From NCBI GenBank assembly GCA_027531255.1, contig JAPZRU010000005.1:1-64000 (forward strand): a stretch of DNA of 64,000 nt, given 5' to 3'. Shown one piece after another: positions 20,096 through 30,327 of the stretch. Position numbers and translations under genes: made by a program. The notes below the pieces were generated by a model. That model made no database searches and was not told where the DNA came from. It saw nothing but the letters and a program-made list of their open reading frames with translations. Source of the DNA: Steroidobacteraceae bacterium (GTDB lineage Bacteria; Pseudomonadota; Gammaproteobacteria; Steroidobacterales; Steroidobacteraceae). The stretch's first letter is position 1; the number at the start of each line of letters is the position of its first letter.

Positions 20096-21594
20096 ACGGC
20101 ACGGCCTCCGCGCCCGTCGACCTGCTGATCGTCGGCGGCGGCATCAACGGCGCCGGCATCGCCCGCGACGCAGCGGGCCGGGGCCTGTCGGTCGTGCTGT
20201 GCGAGAAGGACGACCTCGCCGCGCACACCTCGTCGGCGAGCACGAAGCTGATCCACGGGGGCCTGCGCTACCTCGAGTACTACGAGTTCGGCCTCGTGCG
20301 GAAGTCGCTGCAGGAGCGCGAACTGCTGCTCGACGCCGCACCCCACATCATGTGGCCACTGCGCTTCGTGCTGCCGCACGCGCCGCACCTGCGCCCCGCC
20401 TGGATGATCCGCGCCGGCCTGTTCCTGTACGACCACCTCGCGCGGCGCAGGCGACTGCCGGGCTCCGAGGGCCTCGACCTGCGCCGCCACGAGGCCGGCC
20501 GGCCGCTGAAGCCCGGCTGGTCGAAGGCCTTCGCCTACTCCGACGGCTGGGTCGAGGACGCGCGCCTCGTCGTGCTGAACGCGGTGGACGCGCGCGAGCG
20601 CGGCGCGCGCATACTCACGCGCACGCGCTGCACGCGCCTCGTGCGCGACGGCGACGCGTGGATCGCGACGCTGACGCGCGCGGACGGCTCGACCGAGACC
20701 GTGCGCGCGCGCGGCGTCGTCAACGCCGCCGGGCCCTGGGTCGGGCAGTTCCTGAGCGAGTCCTCGCCGGTGCAGCCCACGCGCGGCGTGCGGCTCGTCA
20801 AGGGCAGCCACGTGATCGTGCCGAAGCTGTACGACCACCCGTACGCGTACATCTTCCAGAACGAGGACAAGCGGATCATCTTCGCGATCCCGTACGAGCA
20901 CGACTTCACGCTGGTCGGCACCACCGACGTCGAGTACCGCGGCGACGCCGCGAAGGTCGCGATCGACGCGCAGGAAGTCGCCTACCTCTGCGAGCTCGCG
21001 AACCGCTACTTCGCGCGCGAGATCGCCCCGGCCGACGTGGTCTGGAGCTACTCGGGCGTCCGGCCGCTGCTCGACGACGACTCCGACGACCCGTCGAGCG
21101 TCACGCGCGACTACCGCTTCGAGCTCGACGTTCGCGGCCCGCCGCTCCTGTCGATCTTCGGCGGCAAGATCACGACCTACCGCCGGCTTGCCGAGGAAGC
21201 GCTGGTGCAGTTGCTGCCGCCGCTCGGGCTGAGCACGAAGCCGTGGACGCTCGGCGTGCCGCTGCCGGGCGGCGACCTGCCGGGCGCCGACTTCGAGGCC
21301 TACGTCGCCGCGACGATCGCGAAGTATCCTGCGCTCGACCCCGTGCTGCTGCGCCGCTGGGCGCGCGCCTACGGCTCGCGGCTCGAGAAGCTGCTCGGCG
21401 GCGCGACCTCGCCCGCGGAGCTCGGCGAGGAGGTCCTGCCCGGCGTGTACCGGGCCGAGCTCGACCACCTGCGGCGCGACGAGTTCGCGACCACCGCCGA
21501 GGACGTGCTCTGGCGCCGCACGAAGCTGGGGCTGCACCTGCCGCGGGCTGCGCAGGCGCGCCTCGACGACTGGCTCGCGCGCCAGCCGGCCTGA
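20092..21594 (+). CDS. glpD: Aerobic glycerol-3-phosphate dehydrogenase
   Basis: GlpD is a membrane-associated FAD enzyme that oxidises glycerol 3-phosphate to DHAP and passes electrons to quinone. The 500-residue length equals the E. coli enzyme. The FAD site LLIVGGGINGAGIARDAAG is at about 10-28; STKLIHGGLRYLE and GGKITTYRRLAEEA are family signatures. The start is GTG 20092, which overlaps the exporter stop, so it is translated with the sulfosugar operon. It supplies the glycerol branch if sulfoquinovosyl glycerol is the substrate. glpK follows after 27 bases. Confidence 0.95.
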   Translation: MNGTASAPVDLLIVGGGINGAGIARDAAGRGLSVVLCEKDDLAAHTSSASTKLIHGGLRYLEYYEFGLVRKSLQERELLLDAAPHIMWPLRFVLPHAPHLRPAWMIRAGLFLYDHLARRRRLPGSEGLDLRRHEAGRPLKPGWSKAFAYSDGWVEDARLVVLNAVDARERGARILTRTRCTRLVRDGDAWIATLTRADGSTETVRARGVVNAAGPWVGQFLSESSPVQPTRGVRLVKGSHVIVPKLYDHPYAYIFQNEDKRIIFAIPYEHDFTLVGTTDVEYRGDAAKVAIDAQEVAYLCELANRYFAREIAPADVVWSYSGVRPLLDDDSDDPSSVTRDYRFELDVRGPPLLSIFGGKITTYRRLAEEALVQLLPPLGLSTKPWTLGVPLPGGDLPGADFEAYVAATIAKYPALDPVLLRRWARAYGSRLEKLLGGATSPAELGEEVLPGVYRAELDHLRRDEFATTAEDVLWRRTKLGLHLPRAAQARLDDWLARQPA

Positions 21595-21621
21595 GCGGCT
21601 GCGGCGCGCCCGAGGAGGGGA

Positions 21622-23118
<1,497 letters not shown>

Positions 23119-23245
23119 CGCGCCGCAGCACGCCGTGCGGCGAGCGCGCTGGACGCGGCGGCGCTCGTTGCGCCTCGACCGGCGCCCCCGTGCCCCCTGC
23201 GGCAATTCGTGACACGCTCTACTGTCCCGGGCGGAGCCGGCTGGG

Positions 23246-25528
23246 ATGCTCCGTCTCCCTTCGCCGACAGTCGAGGTTCGACGCGTGGCGACGCAGGACC
23301 TGGATTTCGCCCCCTACGCGCAGATCCTGCGCGCGCTGCTGCCGCGCGCGCGAGGCATCTACCTCTACGTCGCCGACGGCGATCTGGCGTGGAGTTCCGA
23401 GGGCGCCGACTACTTCGACCTGCGTCCGGTGGTCGAGCAGTTGCTCGACGCGGCGCGCGATCCGGCCCACCTCGACCTCCGCGGCCGCCTCGCGATGATC
23501 GACGAGCTACCGGCGTGGTGCTTCCTGCTGCGTGACGAACTCGGCGGCGTGCTCGCAGTACTCGCGATCCTCGGCCGCGTCCCCGGCCGCACCGACGACC
23601 TGCCCGCGTTCGACGCCGTCGAACGCACGCTCGCGCCGCTGCTGGCGCTCGCGCGGCGCGAACTCGCGAGCCGCAAGCTGATCGCCGAGACCAGCCGCTT
23701 CAACCTCGCCGACACGCAGGAACTGCAGTGGCTGCTCGACGTGACGCACCTAGAGCCGCCGCGGGGCTCGGGCGCCGATCCGCTGCAGCCGCTGCTCGAG
23801 GCCTTCGCCGAGCGCGACGAGTGCGACGTGGTGCTGCTGCACGTGCCGGGGCGCTGCCTAGAGCGCGCGGCGACGCGCTCCCCGCTCGCGACGGCGGAGC
23901 TCGAACTGCTGCGCGGCCTCGTCGGCAGGCACCTCTACCGGATCGCGCAGTTGCAGCAGAAGACCCTGATAGTCAACAAGGTCCGCGAAACCGCCGCAGG
24001 CGGACTCGTGCCCTACCGCATCCTCTGCGTGCCGATCGCGAAGCGCGGCCAGGTGATCGGCGTCGCCGTGGCGTTCAACCGCGCGGCCGGCCGCCCGTTC
24101 GAGACCCGGGACGCGCGCATGCTCGAGCGGCTCGCGCCGCGCCTGCGGGAGATCGTCGACGTCCAGTTCGACGAAGCGACGGGCCTGCTGACGCGCCACG
24201 CGCTCGAAGAGCGGGCCGCCGCGCTGTTCGCGCGCGAGCCCGGTCGCCCCCGCGCCCTCGTCTACTGCGAGGTGGACCAGCTGCATCTCGTGAACGACCT
24301 GTTCGGCTTCGCCGCCGGCGACGCGCTGGTGGCCGCGGTCGCGGAGACCTGGCGCTCTCGGGAGCTCCCGCCCGGCAGCCTGACCGCGCGTCTCGACGGC
24401 GACCGTTTCGTCGCGCTCCTCGAGGACGCCTCCGCCGACCGCGCGCGCGCCTGGGCCCTCGAGGCGCGCGACGCGATCGCGCGGCTGCCCGCGCCCGAGC
24501 GGTGCGCCGTCCACCGCGTCTCCGCGAGCTTCGGCGTGGCCATGCTCGACCCCGCGCGCCCGCTCGAGCACGCGCTCGCCGCGGCCCGCTCGGCCTGCAA
24601 GGCGGCGAAGGACCGCGGCCGCAACCGCGTCGAGGTGTTCTCCGACACCGATGCGAGCCTCGTGCAGCGCCACGACGAGCTGCGGATCTACCGCGATCTC
24701 GTCGACGCGTTCCAGAACCGCCGTTTCCGCCTCTACGTGCAGCCGATCGTGCCGCTGTGGGACCCGTCACGGGCGCCCCGCTACGAGGTGCTGGTGCGCC
24801 TGCTCGATGCGCGCGAGCAGCCGGTAGCGCCGGAGCGTTTCCTCGCGGCCGCGAACCGGTACCAGCGCCTTGGCCAGCTGGACGACTGGGTGCTCGAGGA
24901 ACTGACCGAGCAGCTCGGCCGCGCGCACGTCCGGCTCGCGGGCACGAGCGCCACGTTCGCGGTCAACGTGTCGGCGCAGGCGCTGGGGTCGCCCGAGTAC
25001 CTCGAACGTGCCCGCGCGCGGCTCGCGCAGGCGCAGCTCCCGCCCGGCACGCTCGGGTTCGAGATCGCGGAGAGCATCGCGATCGGGCGGCTGCCCGAGG
25101 CCGAGCGCTTCGTCGCCGGCGCGCGCGAACTCGGCTGCAGCGTCACGCTCGACGACTTCGGCTCCGGCGCCTCGTCGCTCGCGCACCTGAAGTCGCTCCC
25201 CGTCAGCGCGCTGAAGATCGACGCGCGCTACGTGCGCGACCTGCTGACGCACGCGCGCTCGGAGTCGATGGTGCGCGCGATCCTGGACATCGCGCGGCAG
25301 CTCGAGCTCGAGACCGTCGCCGAGTGCGTGGAGACCCCGGAATGCGCCTCGCACCTCGCGACGCTCGGGGTCACGTTCGGGCAGGGTTACGCGCTCGCGG
25401 CACCGCGGCCACTGGGCGAGCTGCTCGACGAGCTGACGCGGAAGTCGGCGCCGAAGCTCACCGAGGCCGTCGCGCGCATCTCGCGTCCGGCGGCGGATCC
25501 CGGCGACGACCGCACGCCGGTGCACTGA
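23246..25528 (+). CDS. GAF-like/degenerate GGDEF/EAL protein, probable c-di-GMP phosphodiesterase
   Basis: This 760-residue signalling protein has an N-terminal sensory part (about 1-310, GAF-like), a GGDEF domain (about 325-475) and an EAL domain (about 490-735). The GGDEF active-site loop reads DGDRF near residue 384, so cyclase activity is unlikely. The EAL domain looks intact: E514 in YEVLVRLLD, NVSAQ, EIAES, D636-D637 in LDDFGSG, LKIDARYV and AECVET. It has no clear signal peptide or membrane segment and is probably cytoplasmic. It stands alone between glpK and a small exported protein; its signal is unknown. Confidence 0.9.
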   Translation: MLRLPSPTVEVRRVATQDLDFAPYAQILRALLPRARGIYLYVADGDLAWSSEGADYFDLRPVVEQLLDAARDPAHLDLRGRLAMIDELPAWCFLLRDELGGVLAVLAILGRVPGRTDDLPAFDAVERTLAPLLALARRELASRKLIAETSRFNLADTQELQWLLDVTHLEPPRGSGADPLQPLLEAFAERDECDVVLLHVPGRCLERAATRSPLATAELELLRGLVGRHLYRIAQLQQKTLIVNKVRETAAGGLVPYRILCVPIAKRGQVIGVAVAFNRAAGRPFETRDARMLERLAPRLREIVDVQFDEATGLLTRHALEERAAALFAREPGRPRALVYCEVDQLHLVNDLFGFAAGDALVAAVAETWRSRELPPGSLTARLDGDRFVALLEDASADRARAWALEARDAIARLPAPERCAVHRVSASFGVAMLDPARPLEHALAAARSACKAAKDRGRNRVEVFSDTDASLVQRHDELRIYRDLVDAFQNRRFRLYVQPIVPLWDPSRAPRYEVLVRLLDAREQPVAPERFLAAANRYQRLGQLDDWVLEELTEQLGRAHVRLAGTSATFAVNVSAQALGSPEYLERARARLAQAQLPPGTLGFEIAESIAIGRLPEAERFVAGARELGCSVTLDDFGSGASSLAHLKSLPVSALKIDARYVRDLLTHARSESMVRAILDIARQLELETVAECVETPECASHLATLGVTFGQGYALAAPRPLGELLDELTRKSAPKLTEAVARISRPAADPGDDRTPVH

Positions 25529-25651
25529 GTCGAGTCACGGCGCCGCGGCTGCCCGGACCGCGCACCGCGTTGATGCGACACGCCTCGCGCGTCCGGGAAC
25601 TTCCGGCATGCTCCGCCGGTCGCCACCGTCGGCACCCGCAGGAGTCCGTCC

Positions 25652-26305
25652 ATGCTCAACCCGTATGCACTCGCCCTCGCGGCCGCGCTTGCGCTGGCCG
25701 CCCACGCCCCGCTCCAAGCCGCGCCCCCGCCGACCATCACCGAGGACGGCCTCCAGCGCGTCGAGAACCGCAACTTCGACCGGCTGTACCGCCGCCCGGG
25801 CGCGGACTTCGCGCCGTACACGAAGGTGCTGATCGCACCGGCGAACGTCTCGTTCCGCAGTTCGTGGAACCCGCGCGACTACGGGCGCTTCGGGCTGCGC
25901 CCCGACGAGGTGAACCGGATCCGCACGGAGCTCGCGGAACTCGTTCGGGAAGCCTTCGTCGAGGTCCTGAAGGAGGGTCGCTATCAGGTCGTCGACGAGC
26001 CCGGTCCCGACGTGCTCGAGGTGCACCCGGACATCGTCGATCTCGTGGTGAACGCGCCGCAGCCCCAGGAGCCCGGGCGCGTGCGCACCTACGTGCTGAG
26101 CGCCGGCGAGATGACGCTCGCGCTCGAGGCGCGTGACTCGGTGACCGGCACGGTGCTCGCGCGAGTGCGCGACCGCAAGCGCGACCCCGACACGGGGACG
26201 CTGAAATGGGCGACCTCGGCCTCCAACCGGGCAGACGCCCGGCGCGCGTTGCGTGCCTGGGCGACGCAGCTGCGCGGCGCACTGGACGCCGCGCGGATGC
26301 GCTGA
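25652..26305 (+). CDS. DUF3313-like exported protein
   Basis: The 217-residue protein has a signal peptide of about 28 residues, ending near LQAAPPP. The mature part recalls DUF3313 proteins: an opening on FDRLY with YTKVLIAPANVSF, then a segment on unit-wise degradation of a ratio between charged helices and strands (RIRTELAELVREAFVEVLKEG). There is no lipobox Cys, although many relatives are lipoproteins. CAGGAGTCC lies before the ATG. Function is unknown; a periplasmic location is likely. It is not obviously in an operon. Confidence 0.75.
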   Translation: MLNPYALALAAALALAAHAPLQAAPPPTITEDGLQRVENRNFDRLYRRPGADFAPYTKVLIAPANVSFRSSWNPRDYGRFGLRPDEVNRIRTELAELVREAFVEVLKEGRYQVVDEPGPDVLEVHPDIVDLVVNAPQPQEPGRVRTYVLSAGEMTLALEARDSVTGTVLARVRDRKRDPDTGTLKWATSASNRADARRALRAWATQLRGALDAARMR

Positions 26306-26357
26306 CGACGATCGATCCACACGGGCCCGGCGCCCGGTCGGCACAGAGGAGCGGACG

Positions 26358-26947
26358 ATGGCACGGCATCCCGAATTCGAGGGCGACGACGTTCCCCTGA
26401 CGCGCCGCGGCGTGCCGGTCGGCGCCCTCGCCACCGGTTTCGCGCTCGCGGTGCGTCCCGTGTCGGCCGCGACGATCACCACGGGCACCGACGGCCTGGC
26501 GGCGGGCGAGGTCCGGATCCCGACCGCGCGTTCGCGACCGGCTTCTGCTGGGGCGAGCGCATCACGTGGCTGTATGCCGCCCACAATCCGCGCGTCCGGG
26601 CGGGCGTCGCATGGTACGGGCGCGTGGTCGGCGAGCCTTCGGCGCTGACGCCGAGGCACCCGCTCGACGGCATCGAGAAGATGCGGGCGGCGCTCGCCAT
26701 CGGGTCCACGAAGTCCGAGATCGTCGTGTACCCCGACGCCCCGCACGGCTTACATGCGGACTACCGTCCCACCTATCGGCCGGAACTCGCGAAGGACGGC
26801 TGGCAGCGCACCCTCGCCTGGTTCAGCACCCACGGCGGAACGCGATCCGGCGCACGCCGGCCGGCGTCAACCGGCGTGCTTCGATCGCGTTACCGGTCTC
26901 CGACAGCCCACTTGCACCGGCGCACCGCCGGCAGGAGACCCGCATGA
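26358..26947 (+). pseudogene. Dienelactone hydrolase family gene, internally deleted
   Basis: The gene starts well, with GAGGAG before ATG 26358 and the MARHPEFEGDDVPLTRRG beginning plus a Tat-like hydrophobic stretch seen in exported dienelactone hydrolases. After about 56 residues (near 26525) the homology jumps and changes frame to the nucleophile segment FATGFCWGERITWLYAAHNP, so about 110 residues are missing. A second gap follows HPLD, where the strand with the catalytic Asp should be. The His region (YPDAPHGLHADY) and the end WFSTHGG remain. With the Asp lost and the frame broken, it should be inactive. Ends are approximate. Confidence 0.8.
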
Positions 26948-27456
26948 AGCCTTCGATCCTGCGTTCCGCCCCCCCTTTCGCACTGGCACTCGCCGTCGCC
27001 TGTGCGCTCGGCACCGGCGCCGCCGCCGTTCCGACGTCCGCCGAAGCCCGCGACCGCCCGGCGCGCGCGGCCGACCGGGCGATGCCGCGCGGCGACTTCC
27101 AGCGCCATACCGAGCGTCAGCGCACCACGAACGGCCACGTCCGCAAGGACACGTGGACCGGCACCGACGGTCGCAACGCCTCGCGCGAAGCCGTGGTGGT
27201 CAAAGACCGGGACGCGGGCACGCGCACGCGCGAGGCGACCACCACGCTGCCCGACGGCCGCACGCGCTCGGTGAGCGACGTGGTCACGCGCACCGAGAAC
27301 GGCTACACGCGCGACACGACGATCGTGAAGCCGAACGGCGCGACGCTCTCGCGCGACGTGGTCGCGACGCGCGATGCCGAGACCGGCAAGTTCACGAAGG
27401 ACGTCACCGTAGACCGGACGCCGGCGCCGGCGCCGGCGCCGGCACCGGCGAACTGA
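26944..27456 (+). CDS. Small exported Thr/Arg-rich repeat protein
   Basis: This 170-residue protein has a signal peptide (about 1-35, ending near AEA-R) and a mature part of short imperfect units of the type RT-T-NG-DT (for example NGHVRKDTWTGTDGR and NGYTRDTTIVKPNGA). A proline-alanine tail made by a gccggc-type base repeat (about 27420-27450) closes it. AGGAG lies before ATG 26944. It has low aromatic content and few hydrophobic residues, so the mature part is probably extended or beta-solenoid-like. I do not know its function. Confidence 0.72.
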   Translation: MKPSILRSAPPFALALAVACALGTGAAAVPTSAEARDRPARAADRAMPRGDFQRHTERQRTTNGHVRKDTWTGTDGRNASREAVVVKDRDAGTRTREATTTLPDGRTRSVSDVVTRTENGYTRDTTIVKPNGATLSRDVVATRDAETGKFTKDVTVDRTPAPAPAPAPAN

Positions 27457-27585
27457 GCGCGGCCGCGGACCGGGATTCGCCGGGTCCGCGGCTCCCACTT
27501 CCGCCGGGTGCGGCCCCGCCGCGCCCGGCGTGTTTCGCAGATGCGTCGGCCGTGTGTACTCTCCGTTACCCCGAGGAGAGCAACG

Positions 27586-29199
27586 ATGGCCGCGCAAGCA
27601 CTCGACACCCCCGACCTGCAGTCCTCGCTCGTAGCGCTGCTCGGTGCCGACCGGGTCGTACTCGATCCGGTCGAGCGTCACGCCGCGTCCGCCGACGTGT
27701 ACTCGGAAGGCGCGACCTGCGCCGCCGTGGTCCGTCCCGCCGATACCGAGCAGCTCGCCGCCGCGGTCGCGTACACCACGCGCGCCGGCTACGCCGTCAT
27801 TCCGCGTGGCGGCGGCCTCACGTACACGGGCGGCTACACGCCGCCGCACGAACGCAGCGTGATCGTGGACTGCGCCGGCCTCGACCGCATCGTCGAGGTC
27901 AGCGCCGACAACATGTACGTCACCGCGCAGGCCGGCGTGACCTGGAAGAGCCTGCACGCGGCGCTCGCGCCGCTGGGTTTGCGCCTGCCCTGCTTCGGTA
28001 CGTTCTCCGGCGCGCGCGCGACGGTGGGCGGCGGCCTGTCGAACGGCGCGCTGTTCTTCGGCTCGGCGCGCTGGGGCACGGTCGCGGACTCGCTGCTAGG
28101 CCTCGAGGTCGTGCTCGCGGACGGCACGCGCCTGCATACCGGCCAGCGCGCGCTGAGATCGGCACAGCGGCCCTTCTACCGGACGTTCGGTCCGGACCTG
28201 ACCGGCCTGTTCGTCCACGACGGCGGGACGCTCGGCGTGAAGACCGAGGCGACGTTTCGCCTGATCCGGGCACCGACGCACACGGGTTACCTGTCGTTCG
28301 CGTTCGGCTCGCTCGAGACCTCCGCTCGCGCGCTGTCGGAAGTGGCGCGGGCCGGGGTCGCCGAGGACGCCTACGTGCTGGACCCCTTGAGCACCCGCCA
28401 GAGCGTGGACGGCGCGGATCTCGCGCAGGCGCTGCGCACGCTCGGTGCAGTGGTCCGCGGCGGCTCGAACTGGCTGCAGGGTCTGAAGGACGGCGCGCGC
28501 ATGGCCGCCGCCGGCCGCGACTTCGGCGCGCACGACGTGCACTCGCTGCACGTGGTGGCCGCCGCGCAGAGCGCTCCCGCGCTCGAGGCCGACCTCGAGG
28601 CCTGCCGCGCGCTCGCCGCGCAGTGCGGCGGCACCGAGATCCCCGCGTCGATGCCGCGCGCCGCGCGCGCGGACCTGTTCCCGCCGCCCAACGGCGTCCT
28701 CGGCACGACCGGCGAGCGCTGGGCGGCGCTGAATGCGAAGGTGGCGCACTCGGACGCGCTGGCGCTGGTCGCGGAGGGCGAAGCGCTGCTCGCCCGCCAC
28801 GCAGCCGAGTTCGAAAAGCACGGCATCTGGACCACGCGCCTGCTGATCGCGCTGTCGAACCACTCGTTCAGCTACGAACCGGTGTTCCGCTGGCGCGACG
28901 CATGGCTGCCGATCCACCGGCGCGCAGCCGACCCGCGGCACCTCGCGAAGTTCACGGAGCCGCTGCCGAACCCGGCGGCTCGCGACCTCGTGCACCGGGC
29001 CCGCGCCGAGATGGTCGAGCTGTTCGCTCGCCACGGCGCCGCGTCGAACCAGATCGGCCGCACCTACCCCTACTTCGACCGGCTGGAGGCGCCGGCCGCC
29101 GAGCTGCTCGCCGCGCTGAAGCGCGCCGTCGACCCCGACGGCCGCCTGAACCCCGGTGCGCTCGGGCTCGGCGGGGGAGGCTCGGGGCTACCGGCCTGA
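27586..29199 (+). CDS. FAD-linked oxidase (GlcD/D-lactate dehydrogenase-like)
   Basis: The 537-residue flavoprotein has the PCMH-type FAD domain in its first half: PADTEQLAAAVAY, VIPRGGGLTYTGGY, the AQAGVTWKSLHAAL segment and GATVGGG-like RATVGGGLSNGA. The C-terminal half is the FAD-oxidase substrate domain, ending with the usual VDPDGRLNPGALGL. ATG 27586 is chosen because GAGGAGAG precedes it. Relatives oxidise D-lactate, glycolate or other 2-hydroxyacids and pass electrons to quinone or cytochrome. No iron-sulfur partner is next to it. A role with sulfolactate would be speculation. Confidence 0.87.
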   Translation: MAAQALDTPDLQSSLVALLGADRVVLDPVERHAASADVYSEGATCAAVVRPADTEQLAAAVAYTTRAGYAVIPRGGGLTYTGGYTPPHERSVIVDCAGLDRIVEVSADNMYVTAQAGVTWKSLHAALAPLGLRLPCFGTFSGARATVGGGLSNGALFFGSARWGTVADSLLGLEVVLADGTRLHTGQRALRSAQRPFYRTFGPDLTGLFVHDGGTLGVKTEATFRLIRAPTHTGYLSFAFGSLETSARALSEVARAGVAEDAYVLDPLSTRQSVDGADLAQALRTLGAVVRGGSNWLQGLKDGARMAAAGRDFGAHDVHSLHVVAAAQSAPALEADLEACRALAAQCGGTEIPASMPRAARADLFPPPNGVLGTTGERWAALNAKVAHSDALALVAEGEALLARHAAEFEKHGIWTTRLLIALSNHSFSYEPVFRWRDAWLPIHRRAADPRHLAKFTEPLPNPAARDLVHRARAEMVELFARHGAASNQIGRTYPYFDRLEAPAAELLAALKRAVDPDGRLNPGALGLGGGGSGLPA

Positions 29200-29268
29200 A
29201 CCCACGACCGCGGTAGAAACCACGACGCCGCCGCCCGCCGCGGCTGGCTACCTTCTGCGCCGGAGGCC

Positions 29269-29285
29269 GTAACGGTCAGGGTTAC
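29269..29285. promoter_or_regulatory. Short inverted repeat before a membrane-protein gene
   Basis: GTAAC (29269-29273) and GTTAC (29281-29285) are separated by 7 bases and lie 21 bases before the GTG start of the next gene. It may be a small operator or part of a promoter. The arms are only 5 bases, so chance is possible. Confidence 0.25.
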
Positions 29286-29306
29286 TTTCCGCAGAGGGGG
29301 AGCGCC

Positions 29307-29975
29307 GTGGAGATTCCGCTGCACCTGGTGCTGAAGTGGGCGCACATCGTCGCCATGGTCTACTGGCTGGGCGGCGAGTGGGGCGTGTTCCAGACCTCGT
29401 ACAACGTCACCAATCCGCGGCTCACGCTGGACGAGCGTCGGCGACACCTCGAAACCGCGTACCGCATCGACATCCTCGCGCGCACCGGCATCATCCTGCT
29501 GCTGCCGCTCGGCTTCCACATGGGCTACAACCTCGGCGCCCACCCGTTCGCGGACCTCGTCGCGCCGGTCTGGATCGCGATGCTGACGTGGCTCGCGCTG
29601 ACGTGGACCGCGTTCTTCATGCGCGAGACCGACCTCGGCATCCGGCTGACGAAGATCGACGAGCAGCTGCGCTACCTGCTGATCCCCGTGCTGTTCGTCA
29701 GCGCCACCTACTCCCTCGCGACCGGCTACCCGTTCGCCGCGGACTGGTTCTCGGCGAAGGTGCTGCTCTACTCGCTGATGCTCGTGATCGGGCTCGGACT
29801 GCGCTTCATCATGCGGCACTGGACCACGATCTTCCGCGAGATCGCGATGCACGGGCCGACGCCCGCGCTCGAGGGCCGGCTGCAGCGCGAGATCGCGATC
29901 GCGCGCGGGATGGCCTACGTCTACTGGATCGGCATCGGCACGATCGCGTTCATCGGCGTGGCGAAGCCGTTCTAG
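29307..29975 (+). CDS. Integral membrane protein of unknown function
   Basis: The 222-residue protein has about five or six hydrophobic segments. The first contains KWAHIVAMVYWLGGEWG, with a His, Trp and Gly-Gly pattern like the first helix of CopD/DUF2269-type membrane proteins, where the His may bind heme or metal. A second conserved-looking part is GFHMGYNLGAHPF. The start is GTG 29307, with GAGGGGGAG upstream. It stands alone between an oxidase and transaldolase. I do not recognise a specific function. Confidence 0.75.
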   Translation: MEIPLHLVLKWAHIVAMVYWLGGEWGVFQTSYNVTNPRLTLDERRRHLETAYRIDILARTGIILLLPLGFHMGYNLGAHPFADLVAPVWIAMLTWLALTWTAFFMRETDLGIRLTKIDEQLRYLLIPVLFVSATYSLATGYPFAADWFSAKVLLYSLMLVIGLGLRFIMRHWTTIFREIAMHGPTPALEGRLQREIAIARGMAYVYWIGIGTIAFIGVAKPF

Positions 29976-30327
29976 TTCGATTGCTCGCGGGGCCTGCCGG
30001 CGCCGCGAGCCCGCGTGGCGGGGCGGCGCCGCGCCTCGCTCCTGAAGGGCCCTTCGGCTCGCGCACGCGGTGCCGCTCGGCCGGGGGCTCGGATCGGCGA
30101 GCCGGGCCGCTGGCGGGCACTCCACCCGCACGAAGACTTCCCGTTCCCGGCTGGGCACCGGCGCCACCACTCTGCACGACCCGTCCCGCCGATGGACGCA
30201 CGAGTTGCCGCCTTCGCAGCGCGGCACTGTCATCGGCCTGACGTCTGCGGCATGGTTCCACGTTCGAAGGCGCGGAGCTGCGTTCCGCGCCTTCGCCACG
30301 GATGAAGTCCCACACACCGGAACGTGA
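29976..30327. other. Intergenic region without a recognised gene
   Basis: About 350 bases separate the membrane-protein gene from transaldolase. Apart from the strong hairpin at 30265-30295, I see no conserved coding frame, RNA gene or repeat. A promoter for the tal-xfp pair is expected here but no convincing hexamers stand out. Confidence 0.5.
30265..30295 (+). terminator. 12-bp stem hairpin upstream of transaldolase
   Basis: CGAAGGCGCGGA (30265-30276) pairs perfectly with TCCGCGCCTTCG (30284-30295) across a 7-base loop. No T tract follows, so a classical intrinsic terminator is not supported. It may be a weak terminator for the upstream gene, or an RNA structure in the leader of tal, whose ATG is 32 bases downstream. 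Confidence 0.4.

Noticed and set aside
27586-29199. Flavoprotein sulfolactate oxidase belonging to the sulfosugar pathway
   Set aside because: It is related to lactate and glycolate oxidases but lies outside the operons, on its own, with no operator motif.
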